NCBI GenBank assembly: GCA_001799255.1
Contig: MGTC01000035.1
Span: 1-33,353 of the forward strand
Source: Deltaproteobacteria bacterium RIFOXYD12_FULL_55_16
Lineage (GTDB): Bacteria > Desulfobacterota > Desulfobulbia > Desulfobulbales > Desulfurivibrionaceae
DNA length: 33,353 nt
Direction: 5' to 3'
The notes beneath the pieces were generated by a model. It was not told where the DNA came from. It saw only the letters and a list, made by a program, of their open reading frames with translations, and made no database searches. This document shows, piece after piece, positions 16,076-24,300 of this stretch. Made by a program: the position numbers and the translations under genes. Numbering within the stretch: position 1 is the first letter of the stretch; each line of letters begins with the position of its first letter.

Positions 16076-16112
16076 GGCGCGGGCGGCGGTCTCTCCCTCC
16101 GCCGTCCGCGCC
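16076..16112 (+). promoter_or_regulatory. Intercistronic GC-rich hairpin between hcp and the HD gene
   Basis: Arms 16076-16089 and 16099-16112 pair over 14 bp with a single G-U pair and a 9-base loop. No T run follows and the next ribosome site (AAGGAGA) lies 11 bases downstream, so it looks like an mRNA-stabilising or attenuating hairpin within an operon rather than a full terminator. Confidence 0.6.
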
Positions 16113-16133
16113 GTACCCTATAAGGAGATTGTT

Positions 16134-16865
16134 ATGCAATGCCCAGGACAGGACAGCCGCTACTGGGATGCCAATGCCGTATTCGAGGCAGCCTGCCCCA
16201 AATGCGGGAGCAGCGTCGAATTCTTCAAGGACGATTCCAGTCGCAAGTGCAATAAATGCGGCACCAAGATGCTCAATCCCCACAACGATTTCGGCTGTGC
16301 CTCTTACTGCCCCTATGCCGCGCAATGCCTGGGCTCGTTGCCGCCAGAGCTGCTGGCCAAGAAGCAGGAGGTACTCAAGGAACGGGTGGCGGTGGAGATG
16401 AAACGCTACTTTGCAGACGATTTCCGCCGCATCGGCCATGCCAGCCGGGTGGCCCGCCATGCCCTGGCTATCGCGGAAAAAGAGGAGTGCAATCCGGCGG
16501 TCGTTGAGATCACCGCCTACCTGCACGACATCGGGATCAAGGAAGGAGAACGCAAATACAACAGCTCCTCCCCCAGGCACCAGCATGTGGAGGGGCCGCC
16601 GGTGGCCAGGGATATGCTCATCGCCCTGGGTGCGCCGCAGCCGCTCATTGAAGAGGTTTGCGATATCATCGGCCATCACCATCTGCCCAGACCGGAAGAG
16701 ACCATGAACTTCAAGGTTCTCTACGACGCGGATCTGATCACCAACCTGGAAGAAAAACAGAAGGATGCGCCCACCCCGGCAGAGCATCTGCAAAAGATTA
16801 TCGAGCGCTCCTTCCTCACCAGGGCAGGAGCCGCCCTGGCCGCCAAGGTGCTGCTCAAGGGATAA
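16134..16865 (+). CDS. Zinc-ribbon HD-domain phosphohydrolase-like protein
   Basis: The 243-residue protein joins a metal-binding N-terminus to an HD domain. Residues about 22-44 hold a CPKC...CNKC zinc-ribbon, followed by a second cysteine set (FGCASYCPYAAQC, about 55-67) that could bind a cluster or zinc. The HD domain (about 100-240) has the metal-ligand series: RIGHASRVARHA, the HD pair in AYLHDIG, the IIGHHH histidines and the distal Asp in LYDADL. HD proteins usually hydrolyse phosphate esters or nucleotides, but the substrate here is unknown. It follows hcp by 66 bases across a hairpin and precedes the 4Fe-4S gene by 13 bases, implying a shared transcript and a role in redox or nitrosative stress. 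Start ATG has AAGGAGA upstream. Confidence 0.85.
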   Translation: MQCPGQDSRYWDANAVFEAACPKCGSSVEFFKDDSSRKCNKCGTKMLNPHNDFGCASYCPYAAQCLGSLPPELLAKKQEVLKERVAVEMKRYFADDFRRIGHASRVARHALAIAEKEECNPAVVEITAYLHDIGIKEGERKYNSSSPRHQHVEGPPVARDMLIALGAPQPLIEEVCDIIGHHHLPRPEETMNFKVLYDADLITNLEEKQKDAPTPAEHLQKIIERSFLTRAGAALAAKVLLKG

Positions 16866-16878
16866 CGGAGACCAAGCC

Positions 16879-17646
16879 ATGAAAATAATGCGAAAGATCA
16901 TCGAGATAGACGAGTCCTTGTGCAACGGCTGCGGCCAGTGCATTATTTCCTGCGCGGAAGGCGCCCTGCAGCTCGTGGATGGCAAGGCCAGGATGCTGGC
17001 GGAAAAATATTGCGACGGCCTGGGCGCCTGCCTGGGCGAGTGTCCCACCGGCGCCCTGCGTATCATTGAGCGGGAGGCTGATGATTTTGACGAAGCAGCG
17101 GTGGAAGAGCTGCTCAGCAAAAGAGGCCCGGCAAAGATCCACCAAGCCCCACCCGCTGGCGGCTGTCCTTCCGCAAGATTGCAGACCTTCGCCCCGGCCA
17201 GCCCCTGCCAGTCGGCCAATGCCCCGACTTCGCTTGGCGCGGCCACAGGTTCAGCCCTGAGCCACTGGCCGGTGCAGATTCGCCTGGTGCCGCCCACCGC
17301 GCCCTTTCTCAAAGGCGCCGACCTCCTGATTGCGGCTGATTGCGTGCCGGTAGCCTATCCGGACTTTCACCGCGAGCTGCTGAGCGGCAAGGTCGTCATG
17401 CTGGGTTGTCCGAAATTTGACGAGGTGGAAAGCGCCATTCTGAAATTCACGGAAATCTTTGCCACAGCCGGAATCAAGAGCATCACCATGGCCATCATGG
17501 AGGTGCCCTGCTGCGGCAACATGCGCCATATTGTTTCTCAGGCCCTTTCCCGCTCCGGCATGACCATTCCCGTACAGGAGGTGGTCATCTCCACCCGTGG
17601 GGAGCGTCTTTGCCAGGGGAATGCGCCTTCTTTAAAGCTGAGTTGA
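16879..17646 (+). CDS. Two-cluster 4Fe-4S ferredoxin-type protein with C-terminal cysteine domain
   Basis: The 255-residue cytoplasmic protein starts with a ferredoxin fold: CNGCGQCIISC at residues 15-25 and CDGLGACLGECPTGA at about 45-58, ligands for two 4Fe-4S clusters. A variable Pro/Ala-rich linker (about 85-135) follows. The C-terminal domain contains LLIAADCVPVAYPDF, MLGCPKFD and EVPCCGNM, a pattern found in iron-sulfur proteins often encoded beside hcp. A role in passing electrons to Hcp is a reasonable inference. The ATG at 16879 is chosen because it begins the ferredoxin domain and follows CGGAG; the longer ORF overlaps the HD gene in another frame. The last codons (SLKLS) fall within copy B of a 29-base dispersed segment shared with the polA upstream region. 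Confidence 0.88.
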   Translation: MKIMRKIIEIDESLCNGCGQCIISCAEGALQLVDGKARMLAEKYCDGLGACLGECPTGALRIIEREADDFDEAAVEELLSKRGPAKIHQAPPAGGCPSARLQTFAPASPCQSANAPTSLGAATGSALSHWPVQIRLVPPTAPFLKGADLLIAADCVPVAYPDFHRELLSGKVVMLGCPKFDEVESAILKFTEIFATAGIKSITMAIMEVPCCGNMRHIVSQALSRSGMTIPVQEVVISTRGERLCQGNAPSLKLS

Positions 17647-17663
17647 GCAGCTTGCCTGCGCAA
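17635..17663 (-). repeat. 29-base dispersed segment, copy B (inverted)
   Basis: The reverse complement of this segment equals 8754-8782 at 28 of 29 positions. It overlaps the last four codons and stop of the 4Fe-4S gene and extends 17 bases into the following gap. Beyond the segment, bases 17664-17920 show no gene; only weak hairpins and a ribosome site for the next gene are visible. Confidence 0.85.
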
Positions 17664-17920
17664 ACGAAACTTGATGAACTCGTAACAACCTGAAAAGCTC
17701 ACAGGCCCACCACAGTAAATCAAGCACTTACCTTAATACCCGTTGTAATCGGGGCTTTCTGCTGGCCTTTTTTAAAAGCAAAACCCACCCTGAAGCACCA
17801 CCTGTGCTATCATGAGAAATCAAGGAACTGATCTGAACCGATCACGAAGAAACCCTGGCCTGAAGCAACCGGCACGGCGCGCAGGCTGACACCCAATCCC
17901 CATACCTCTGGAGGAAAGAC

Positions 17921-18160
17921 ATGACCGACAAGAAATGCACCCCAACGGAAGAGATCGAGACCACCCTGGCCTGCTCCGCTTTCGCGGAAGAAGGCGTACC
18001 CTGCCCGCTTTGCAGCGGGAAGAAAGAAGAGTCTGCCGCCAAAGATGCTTCGACAACCGGGGAAAAATCCATACTGGACTCGATTGAAGATGCCTTTGCC
18101 TGCACGGCCTTCCATGACCAGAATGAAGAATGTCCTGTCAGCGGCAAAAAGAAAGAATAA
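17921..18160 (+). CDS. Small cysteine-rich protein with a tandemly repeated motif
   Basis: This 79-residue hydrophilic protein has no signal peptide and no family that I recognise. It consists of two copies of one motif: IETTLACSAFAEEGVPCP and IEDAFACTAFHDQNEECP, each followed by SGKK(K/E)E. Every copy has an AC[ST]AF core with a second Cys-Pro seven to eight residues later; the first copy has one more cysteine. Six cysteines in total (one near the N-terminus) suggest metal or cluster binding or redox relay. The ATG has a strong TGGAGGAAA ribosome site. It is followed after 17 bases by the DUF2148 gene, so the two are probably co-expressed, which supports a shared function with that ferredoxin-like protein. 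Confidence 0.75.
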   Translation: MTDKKCTPTEEIETTLACSAFAEEGVPCPLCSGKKEESAAKDASTTGEKSILDSIEDAFACTAFHDQNEECPVSGKKKE

Positions 18161-18177
18161 CGACCAGGAGCGGCATT

Positions 18178-18732
18178 ATGAAGGAAGCGATTGAAATGGC
18201 GGCGCAACTCATGGCGGTATCGGCGCGCACCGCCCCCAAGGCTGGCGGCAAGGACTTTCTGGAAATTGTCGTGCTCACCCAGAACGATGATTTGCGAAAG
18301 ATCGCCGAAGCCATGAAGGAATATGCCCCCAGGAGCACCAACGAGGCCTTCTGGCTCAGGGATGCCGCCAACATCGAAAACTCACAGGCTCTGCTGCTCG
18401 TTGGCCTGAGCAAGCCGGTGACCGCCGGTTATGACTGCGGGGCCTGCGGCTCCCCAACCTGCGCGGAATTCGCCAGGAACAGAAAACTCACCGACAAGGA
18501 GATGGGTTATACCGGCCCCCACTGCGTCATGCGGATGATCGACATCGGCGTGGCTCTCTCTTCGGCGGCCAAGACCGCCAGCCTGTTAAACGTGGACTGC
18601 CGGGTGCAGCAGCGGGTCGGGGCGGCAGCTCGAGCCGTTGGCCTTATCAAGGGCGAGGTGGTCATGGGCATCCCCCTGAGCGTTACGGGAAAAAGCATTT
18701 ACTTCGACAGAAAAGCGCCTGCCAAGACCTGA
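18178..18732 (+). CDS. DUF2148 ferredoxin-domain protein
   Basis: The 184-residue protein belongs to the DUF2148 family of anaerobe-associated proteins with a predicted Fe-S site. The cysteine cluster YDCGACGSPTCAEF at about residues 97-110 has the C-x2-C-x4-C spacing of an Fe-S motif, and GPHCVMRMIDIG supplies a fourth cysteine. The C-terminal half has the conserved helix DIGVALSSAAKTASLLNVDCRV and a GLIKGEVVMGIPLSVTGKSIYFDR ending, both cited here only in part as family hallmarks. The ATG at 18178 is chosen over the ORF-track start at 18130 because AGGAG lies 8 bases upstream and the earlier start overlaps the small cysteine-rich gene. Function in the family is not established. It is followed 7 bases later by an MFS transporter. 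Confidence 0.85.
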   Translation: MKEAIEMAAQLMAVSARTAPKAGGKDFLEIVVLTQNDDLRKIAEAMKEYAPRSTNEAFWLRDAANIENSQALLLVGLSKPVTAGYDCGACGSPTCAEFARNRKLTDKEMGYTGPHCVMRMIDIGVALSSAAKTASLLNVDCRVQQRVGAAARAVGLIKGEVVMGIPLSVTGKSIYFDRKAPAKT

Positions 18733-18739
18733 GGAAAAG

Positions 18740-19945
18740 ATGAAGTTTCTCTCCCCGTTCACCGCGCTCTGCACCGTGGGCTTCTTTGCCCGGCTTTCCT
18801 ATGCCCTGGCCAGAAGCCCGGTGCTGCCGCTGTTCGCCCTCTATCTCGGAGCAGGCCCCGAGGCGATCGGCTTTGCCGTGGGGATCTCCACCGTAACCGG
18901 GATATTTTTCAAACTGCCCTCCGGGGCGCTGTCCGACGTAATCGGCAGGAAAAAAACGATGCTGCTCGGCCTGATCGTCTTCGCGGTTCTGCCGTTTGCC
19001 TATCTATTCATCGACAACTATCAGGCCCTCATCGTGGTTCGCTTCATCCATGGCCTGGCCACCGCCATTTACGGGCCGGTGTCGATGGCCGTGGTCGCCG
19101 ATGTGGCCGGGACACGCAAGGGCGAGCTGCTTTCCTGGTTTTCCTCGGTAACGATCATCGGCAACCTCCTCGGCGCCCCGCTGGGCGGTTTTATCCTAAG
19201 CACCCCCGGCGCCGCTGGCCCGGCAATGGGCGATTTTCAGATCGCTTACCTGGCCAGCGGCCTAGCCGGGGTCATGGCCCTGGTTCTGGCCCTGGGCGTG
19301 CTGAAAGACGGCCAGAAGGTGGAAAAGCACCAGAGCCTTAAAGAGGCATACGCACGTTTCATCTCCGGAATCAGAGAGGTTGCCAGCGACCGGCGGGTTA
19401 TCATCACCTCGAACATGGAAGGCCTGCAGAACATGACCGTCGGCGCGCTGGAGGCCTTCCTGCCCATCTATGCGGTAACGGTGGCCGGGCTCACTGCCTT
19501 TCAGGCGGGCCTGCTCTGGGGGGTGCAGGTGGTGGCCACCATTGTCTCAAAACCCATCATGGGCAAGACCTCGGACAGCCACGGGAGAAAGCCGCTGATC
19601 TCCCTCGGCATGCTCCTGTGCGCCCTATCCTTTGCGGCCATTCCCCTCCTGACAAATTTTTATCTTCTCGGCCTTGCCGCAGTAGTCTTCGGCCTTGGCG
19701 AGGCCCTGGTGACCTCCTCGTCTGCGGCCCTGATTATCGATGTCTGCAAGGAAAAGCACTTTGGCGCGGCCATGGGCGCCTTCGGCACCATCTTCGATAT
19801 CGGCCACGCCTCCGGCCCCATCCTGGCCGGCCTCCTGATCGCCCGGCTTGGCTACCTGCCGACATTCTGGCTGATGGCCGCCATGCTTCTCGCCGCGATC
19901 CCGCTGTTTATGGCAACGGTGAAAATCAATAAAGATGCGGCATGA
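18740..19945 (+). CDS. Major facilitator superfamily transporter
   Basis: The 401-residue inner-membrane protein has about twelve hydrophobic segments. It carries the MFS loop 2-3 motif in the form GALSDVIGRKKTMLLG and a second half-motif in MGKTSDSHGRKPLISLG at the start of the second six-helix bundle. The N-terminus (FFARLSYALARSPVLPLFALYLGA) and the drug/sugar-exporter-like organisation point to an H+-coupled exporter, but the substrate cannot be read from sequence. The gene starts 7 bases after DUF2148 with GAGGAAAAG upstream, so it belongs to the same transcript as the cysteine-rich and DUF2148 genes. An imperfect dyad follows about 100 bases after its stop. Confidence 0.88.
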   Translation: MKFLSPFTALCTVGFFARLSYALARSPVLPLFALYLGAGPEAIGFAVGISTVTGIFFKLPSGALSDVIGRKKTMLLGLIVFAVLPFAYLFIDNYQALIVVRFIHGLATAIYGPVSMAVVADVAGTRKGELLSWFSSVTIIGNLLGAPLGGFILSTPGAAGPAMGDFQIAYLASGLAGVMALVLALGVLKDGQKVEKHQSLKEAYARFISGIREVASDRRVIITSNMEGLQNMTVGALEAFLPIYAVTVAGLTAFQAGLLWGVQVVATIVSKPIMGKTSDSHGRKPLISLGMLLCALSFAAIPLLTNFYLLGLAAVVFGLGEALVTSSSAALIIDVCKEKHFGAAMGAFGTIFDIGHASGPILAGLLIARLGYLPTFWLMAAMLLAAIPLFMATVKINKDAA

Positions 19946-20043
19946 CAACCACCCCGCTCCCTTTTTTGCCTTCGTAGCCATAGACCTGCCGCCTGAATCT
20001 CCCTCCGTCTCCCCAAAAACACCAGAATTATTTCAGGGATTTC

Positions 20044-20077
20044 TTGAGAGAACAACAAATCGTTGTTACTATCTCAA
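20044..20077. promoter_or_regulatory. Dyad element between the MFS gene and cysE
   Basis: Nested inverted repeats (ttgaga...tctcaa outside, aacaac...gttgtt inside, 5-base centre) span 34 bases about 60 bases before cysE. It could be an operator for cysE or a hairpin at the end of the MFS transcript; it lacks a T run. Confidence 0.4.
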
Positions 20078-20135
20078 ACCATATATCGCTGTTTAATCCT
20101 TTCCCTGTTTTTGCGTAATAACCGGAGGACACACC

Positions 20136-21122
20136 GTGAGCCTGACCCCCAGAATTCCTCTTGTCCAAAATGATGCCTGCCCCAAGGAGCATCCAGCCAC
20201 CGCCGACTTCCGCAGCCGACTGCCGCAGCTGGTTGATCAGGTGGTGGACACCTGCTACAATAACATCTGTTTTGAGCACATCGAAGCAAACCCCCTGCCC
20301 AGCCGCCAGCACGTCATCGACATCCTGGAATCCTGCCGCGACATCCTCTTTCCCGGTTATTTCCGCAACCAGGGCATCGACCGGATCAGCCTCAAATACC
20401 AGTTGGGCCTGGAAATCTCCGGCCTCTATGAAAAACTGACCAGGGAAATCACCAACGCCATCCGCCACGAGTGCCTCCGCCATGGCACCAGCTGCCAGCA
20501 TTGCGAAGACACGGGCAAAGAAAACGCCTTCAAATTCATCACCTCCTTGTCGGCCCTGCGGGAGATTCTGGCCACGGACGTGCGGGCGGCCTACGAAGGC
20601 GATCCGGCCGCCGGCAGTTTTGACGAAATCATCTTCAGCTATCCGGGCATTCACGCCATCATGGTCTACCGGGTCGCCCACGAACTCTACAGCCTGGGGG
20701 TTCCCATCCTGCCGCGCATCATGAGCGAATACGCCCATGGCATTACCGGTATCGACATTCATCCCGGCGCCACCATCGGCGCCTCATTTTTCATCGACCA
20801 CGGCACCGGCGTGGTTATAGGGCAGACCAGTGTCATCGGCCAGCGAGTCAAGCTCTATCAGGGCGTGACCCTGGGCGCCATGTCCTTCAAACGGGACGAT
20901 TCCGGGGATCTTGACCGGCAGAGTAAACGCCACCCCACTATTGAAGACGAGGTCACGGTCTATGCCGGCAGCACTATTTTAGGCGGCGACACCATTATCG
21001 GCGCCCGCTCGGTCATTGGCGGCAATACCTGGCTGACCCAGTCTGTGCCGCCCGACACCAAAGTCTTGCTCAAATCCCAGGAGCTGATCATGAAAACCAC
21101 GCAAAACCAGCCGGTAAAGTAA
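20136..21122 (+). CDS. cysE: Serine O-acetyltransferase (EpsC/CysE type)
   Basis: This enzyme acetylates L-serine with acetyl-CoA to make O-acetylserine, the precursor of cysteine. The 328-residue protein has the long helical N-terminal region of the EpsC/SrpH-like group (about 1-190), then the conserved IIFSYPGIHAIMVYRVAHEL, quoted in part, and the left-handed beta-helix of hexapeptide repeats (IDIHPGATIGASFFIDHGTG, VVIGQTSVIG, HPTIEDEVTVYAGSTILG). The HPGA and DHGTG motifs hold the catalytic His/Asp residues. Translation probably begins at the GTG at 20136, which has GGAGGA 9 bases upstream. No cysK is adjacent. The gene precedes nifJ by 243 bases on the same strand. Product identity is firm. 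Confidence 0.94.
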   Translation: MSLTPRIPLVQNDACPKEHPATADFRSRLPQLVDQVVDTCYNNICFEHIEANPLPSRQHVIDILESCRDILFPGYFRNQGIDRISLKYQLGLEISGLYEKLTREITNAIRHECLRHGTSCQHCEDTGKENAFKFITSLSALREILATDVRAAYEGDPAAGSFDEIIFSYPGIHAIMVYRVAHELYSLGVPILPRIMSEYAHGITGIDIHPGATIGASFFIDHGTGVVIGQTSVIGQRVKLYQGVTLGAMSFKRDDSGDLDRQSKRHPTIEDEVTVYAGSTILGGDTIIGARSVIGGNTWLTQSVPPDTKVLLKSQELIMKTTQNQPVK

Positions 21123-21206
21123 AATAAAAACTGGATATTATTGAAAACTTCGTTTAAATTATTCAGTTCGGTAAGAAGAGCATGCGGTTGCAATCTTTTA
21201 ACCCCT

Positions 21207-21224
21207 CGTATTTATACGTAAATA
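21207..21224. promoter_or_regulatory. Palindromic operator candidate upstream of nifJ
   Basis: CGTATTTATACG (perfect 5-bp arms) overlaps TATTTATACGTAAATA (perfect 6-bp arms TATTTA/TAAATA). This is the clearest dyad in the 243-base gap before the PFOR gene. The cognate regulator is unknown. Confidence 0.35.
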
Positions 21225-21365
21225 ATTGTCTGTAGTTTTGTTTTCCACCTGTCCATAACAACGTTATTCTGGGTGCGCCTCATTTCTGCCCCGCGCACAA
21301 CGGGGTGCAGCCCTTAACAGCTTTATACTATTATCAACCCAAGCAGAATTGAAGGAGATGAGTCT

Positions 21366-24300
21366 ATGTCCCGGAAAATGGTCACCATTGATGGTAATCA
21401 GGCATGTACCCATGTGGCCTACGCCACCAGCGAGATCATCACGATCTACCCCATCACCCCCTCTACTCCAATGGCAGCGGAGTCCGACACCAAGGCAACC
21501 GCCAAACAGGAAAACATCTGGGGCTCCATTCCTGTTGTTACCCAGATGCAGTCAGAAGGCGGTGTAGCCGGGGCCCTGCACGGCAGTCTGACTACCGGCG
21601 CGCTCTGCACCACCTTCACGGCCTCGCAGGGTCTCTTGCTGATGATTCCCAACATGTACAAACTGGCCGGCGAATTGACCCCGACCGTTTTCCATATCAC
21701 CGCCCGTTCCATCGCCTGCCAGGGTCTTTCCATCTTCGGCGACCACGGCGATGTCATGGCCGCCCGCCAGACCGGCTGGGCCATGCTCTGCTCCCAGAAC
21801 GTCCAGGAATGTCAGGATATGGCCCTGATTTCCACCCAGGCCGCCTTGCAGAGCCGCATCCCGTTCATGCACTTCTTCGATGGCTTCCGCACCTCTCACG
21901 AGATCCAGAAGATCGAGCAGCTCACCTTCGACGATATGCGCAAGATGGTCGACGAGGATCTGGTCGTTGCCCACCGCGAACGCGGCCTCTCCCCGGATCG
22001 GCCCATGATGCGCGGCACCGCCCAGAACCCTGATGTTTATTTCACTGGCCGTGAGACAGTTAACAAATTCTACAACGCCACCCCGGCCATCGTCCAGAAA
22101 ACCATGGACAAGTTCGCCAAGCTCACTGGCCGCAAGTACCACCTCTTTGATTATTTCGGCGCTCCGGATGCCGAGGATATCGTCATCATGATGGGTTCAG
22201 GCGCGGAAACCGTGGCCGCCACCATCGAACATCTGGCCAAGAAAGGCAAGAAGGTCGGCATGGTCATCGTCCGCCTGTTCCGTCCCTTTGACTCCGCCGC
22301 CCTGGTCAAGGCCCTGCCTAAGCAGGTCAAGCGCATCACGGTACTCGACCGCACCAAGGAGCCGGGCAGCGCTGGCGAGCCCCTCTACCTCGACATCCGC
22401 ACAGCAATCGGCGAGGCAGTGGAGGCCGGAACCCTCAAGGCCAGCCCCAGCATTCTCGGCGGCAGGTTCGGCCTTGGCTCCGCCGAATTCACTCCGGCCA
22501 TGGTCAAGGCGGTCTTCGACAACATGGCGGCCAAAAAATCGAAGAACCATTTCTGCGTCGGCCCCGACGACGATGTGGCCGGCACCAGCCTCAAGTACAA
22601 CCCCTCCTTCGATATCGAGGGCAAGGACGTCTACCGGGCCATGTTTTACGGTCTGGGCGCGGACGGCACCGTAGGCGCCAACAAGAACACAATCAAGATC
22701 ATCGGCACCGAGACCCCCAACAATGCCCAGGGCTACTTTGTCTACGACTCCAAAAAATCGGGCTCCATCACCACCAGCCATCTGCGTTTCGGCAAGAACA
22801 AGATCATCGCCCCCTATCTGATCAACAAGGCGAACTTCGTGGCCTGCCACAACTTCACCTTCCTCGACAAGTACGACATGCTGGGCAACCTGGAAACCGG
22901 CGGCACCTTCCTGCTTACCACCACCTTCAACAAGGATCAGGTCTGGGATCAGCTGCCCTCCTCAGCCCAAAAGGATCTGCTCGACAAGAAGGCCAAATTC
23001 TACATCATCGACGCCCTCACCCTGGCCGAGGCCATCGGCCTGGGCGCTCGCATCAACATGATCATGCAGACCGCCTTCTTCCTGATCTCCGGCATTCTCA
23101 CCAAGGAGGAAGCGATCACGGCCATCAAGGGCGCGATCAAGAAAACCTACGGCAAGAAAGGCGACAAGGTCGTCAACATGAACTACGGCGCGGTGGATGT
23201 GGCGGTGAACAACATCGTTGAGGTCAAGATGCCCAAGAGCGCCGATGGCCATGAAAGGCCGCCGGTCGTTTCCGCTGACGCCCCGGCCTTTGTCAAGGAG
23301 GTCACCGCCAAGATGATCGAGGGCAAAGGCGACCAGATCAAGGTCTCTCAGATGCCCTGCGACGGAACCTGGCCCACCGGCACCACCCAGTACGAGAAAC
23401 GCAACATCGCGGTGCAGGTGCCAGAGTGGCTGCCGAGCAACTGCATCCAGTGCGGTCGTTGCTCCCTGGTCTGCCCCCACGCCTCTATCCGGATGAAGAT
23501 CGTCAAGGCTGCTGAGCTCAAGAAACAGCCCAAGAGCCTGAAGAGTGTCGAGGCGGTCGGCGCCCAGTTCAAGGGAAGCAAAACCATCATCCAGGTCTTC
23601 ACCGAAGACTGCTGCGGCTGCACCCTCTGTGTCGATGTCTGCCCGGCCAAGGAAAAGGCCCTGAAGATGATCGAAAACAGCGAACAGCTCCGTACCCAGG
23701 AAATCCCCAATATCAAATATTTCCTGAGCCTGCCCGAGGTCGCAAACAAGGAGATCGATCCTTCTACGGTCAAGGGCAGCCAGCTGATCCGGCCCCTGTT
23801 CGAGTTCTCCGGGGCCTGCGCCGGTTGCGGCGCAACCCCCTACATCAAGCTTGCCACCCAGATGTTCGGCGACCGGATGCTGATTGCCAACGCTACGGGC
23901 TGTTCCTCGATCTATGGCGGCAACCTGCCCACCACCCCGTACTGCAAGCGGGCCGATGGCCGCGGGCCGGCCTGGGCCAATTCCCTGTTTGAAGACAACG
24001 CAGAATTCGGCCTTGGCATGCGCAACACCGCCAACAAATTCGCGGAGCAGGCAGCGGAACTGCTGGCAAAAGCAGTGACGGAAAAAATCATCACCCAAAA
24101 AATGGCGGGCGAGATTACCTCCGCCGCCCAGAAAACCCAGGACGAGATCGAAGCCCAGCGCGGCCGGGTTGCCAAGCTGAAAGTAGCGCTCACCGGCAGC
24201 ACCTCGGTAATCGCCAAACGGCTCCTGCCGGTAGCGGATTATCTGGTAAAAAAATCTGTCTGGATCTTCGGCGGTGACGGTTGGGCCTACGACATCGGTT

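Noticed and set aside
15963-17312. 449-residue open frame antisense to hcp, the HD gene and the 4Fe-4S gene
   Set aside because: It runs across three well-supported plus-strand genes and their gaps, and it has no family signature or ribosome site.
17538-17723. 61-residue minus-strand ORF containing LRRQAAQLSF
   Set aside because: It overlaps the 4Fe-4S gene in antisense and its similarity to the polA upstream frame is explained by the 29-base repeat; I keep the repeat as the finding and do not call a gene.
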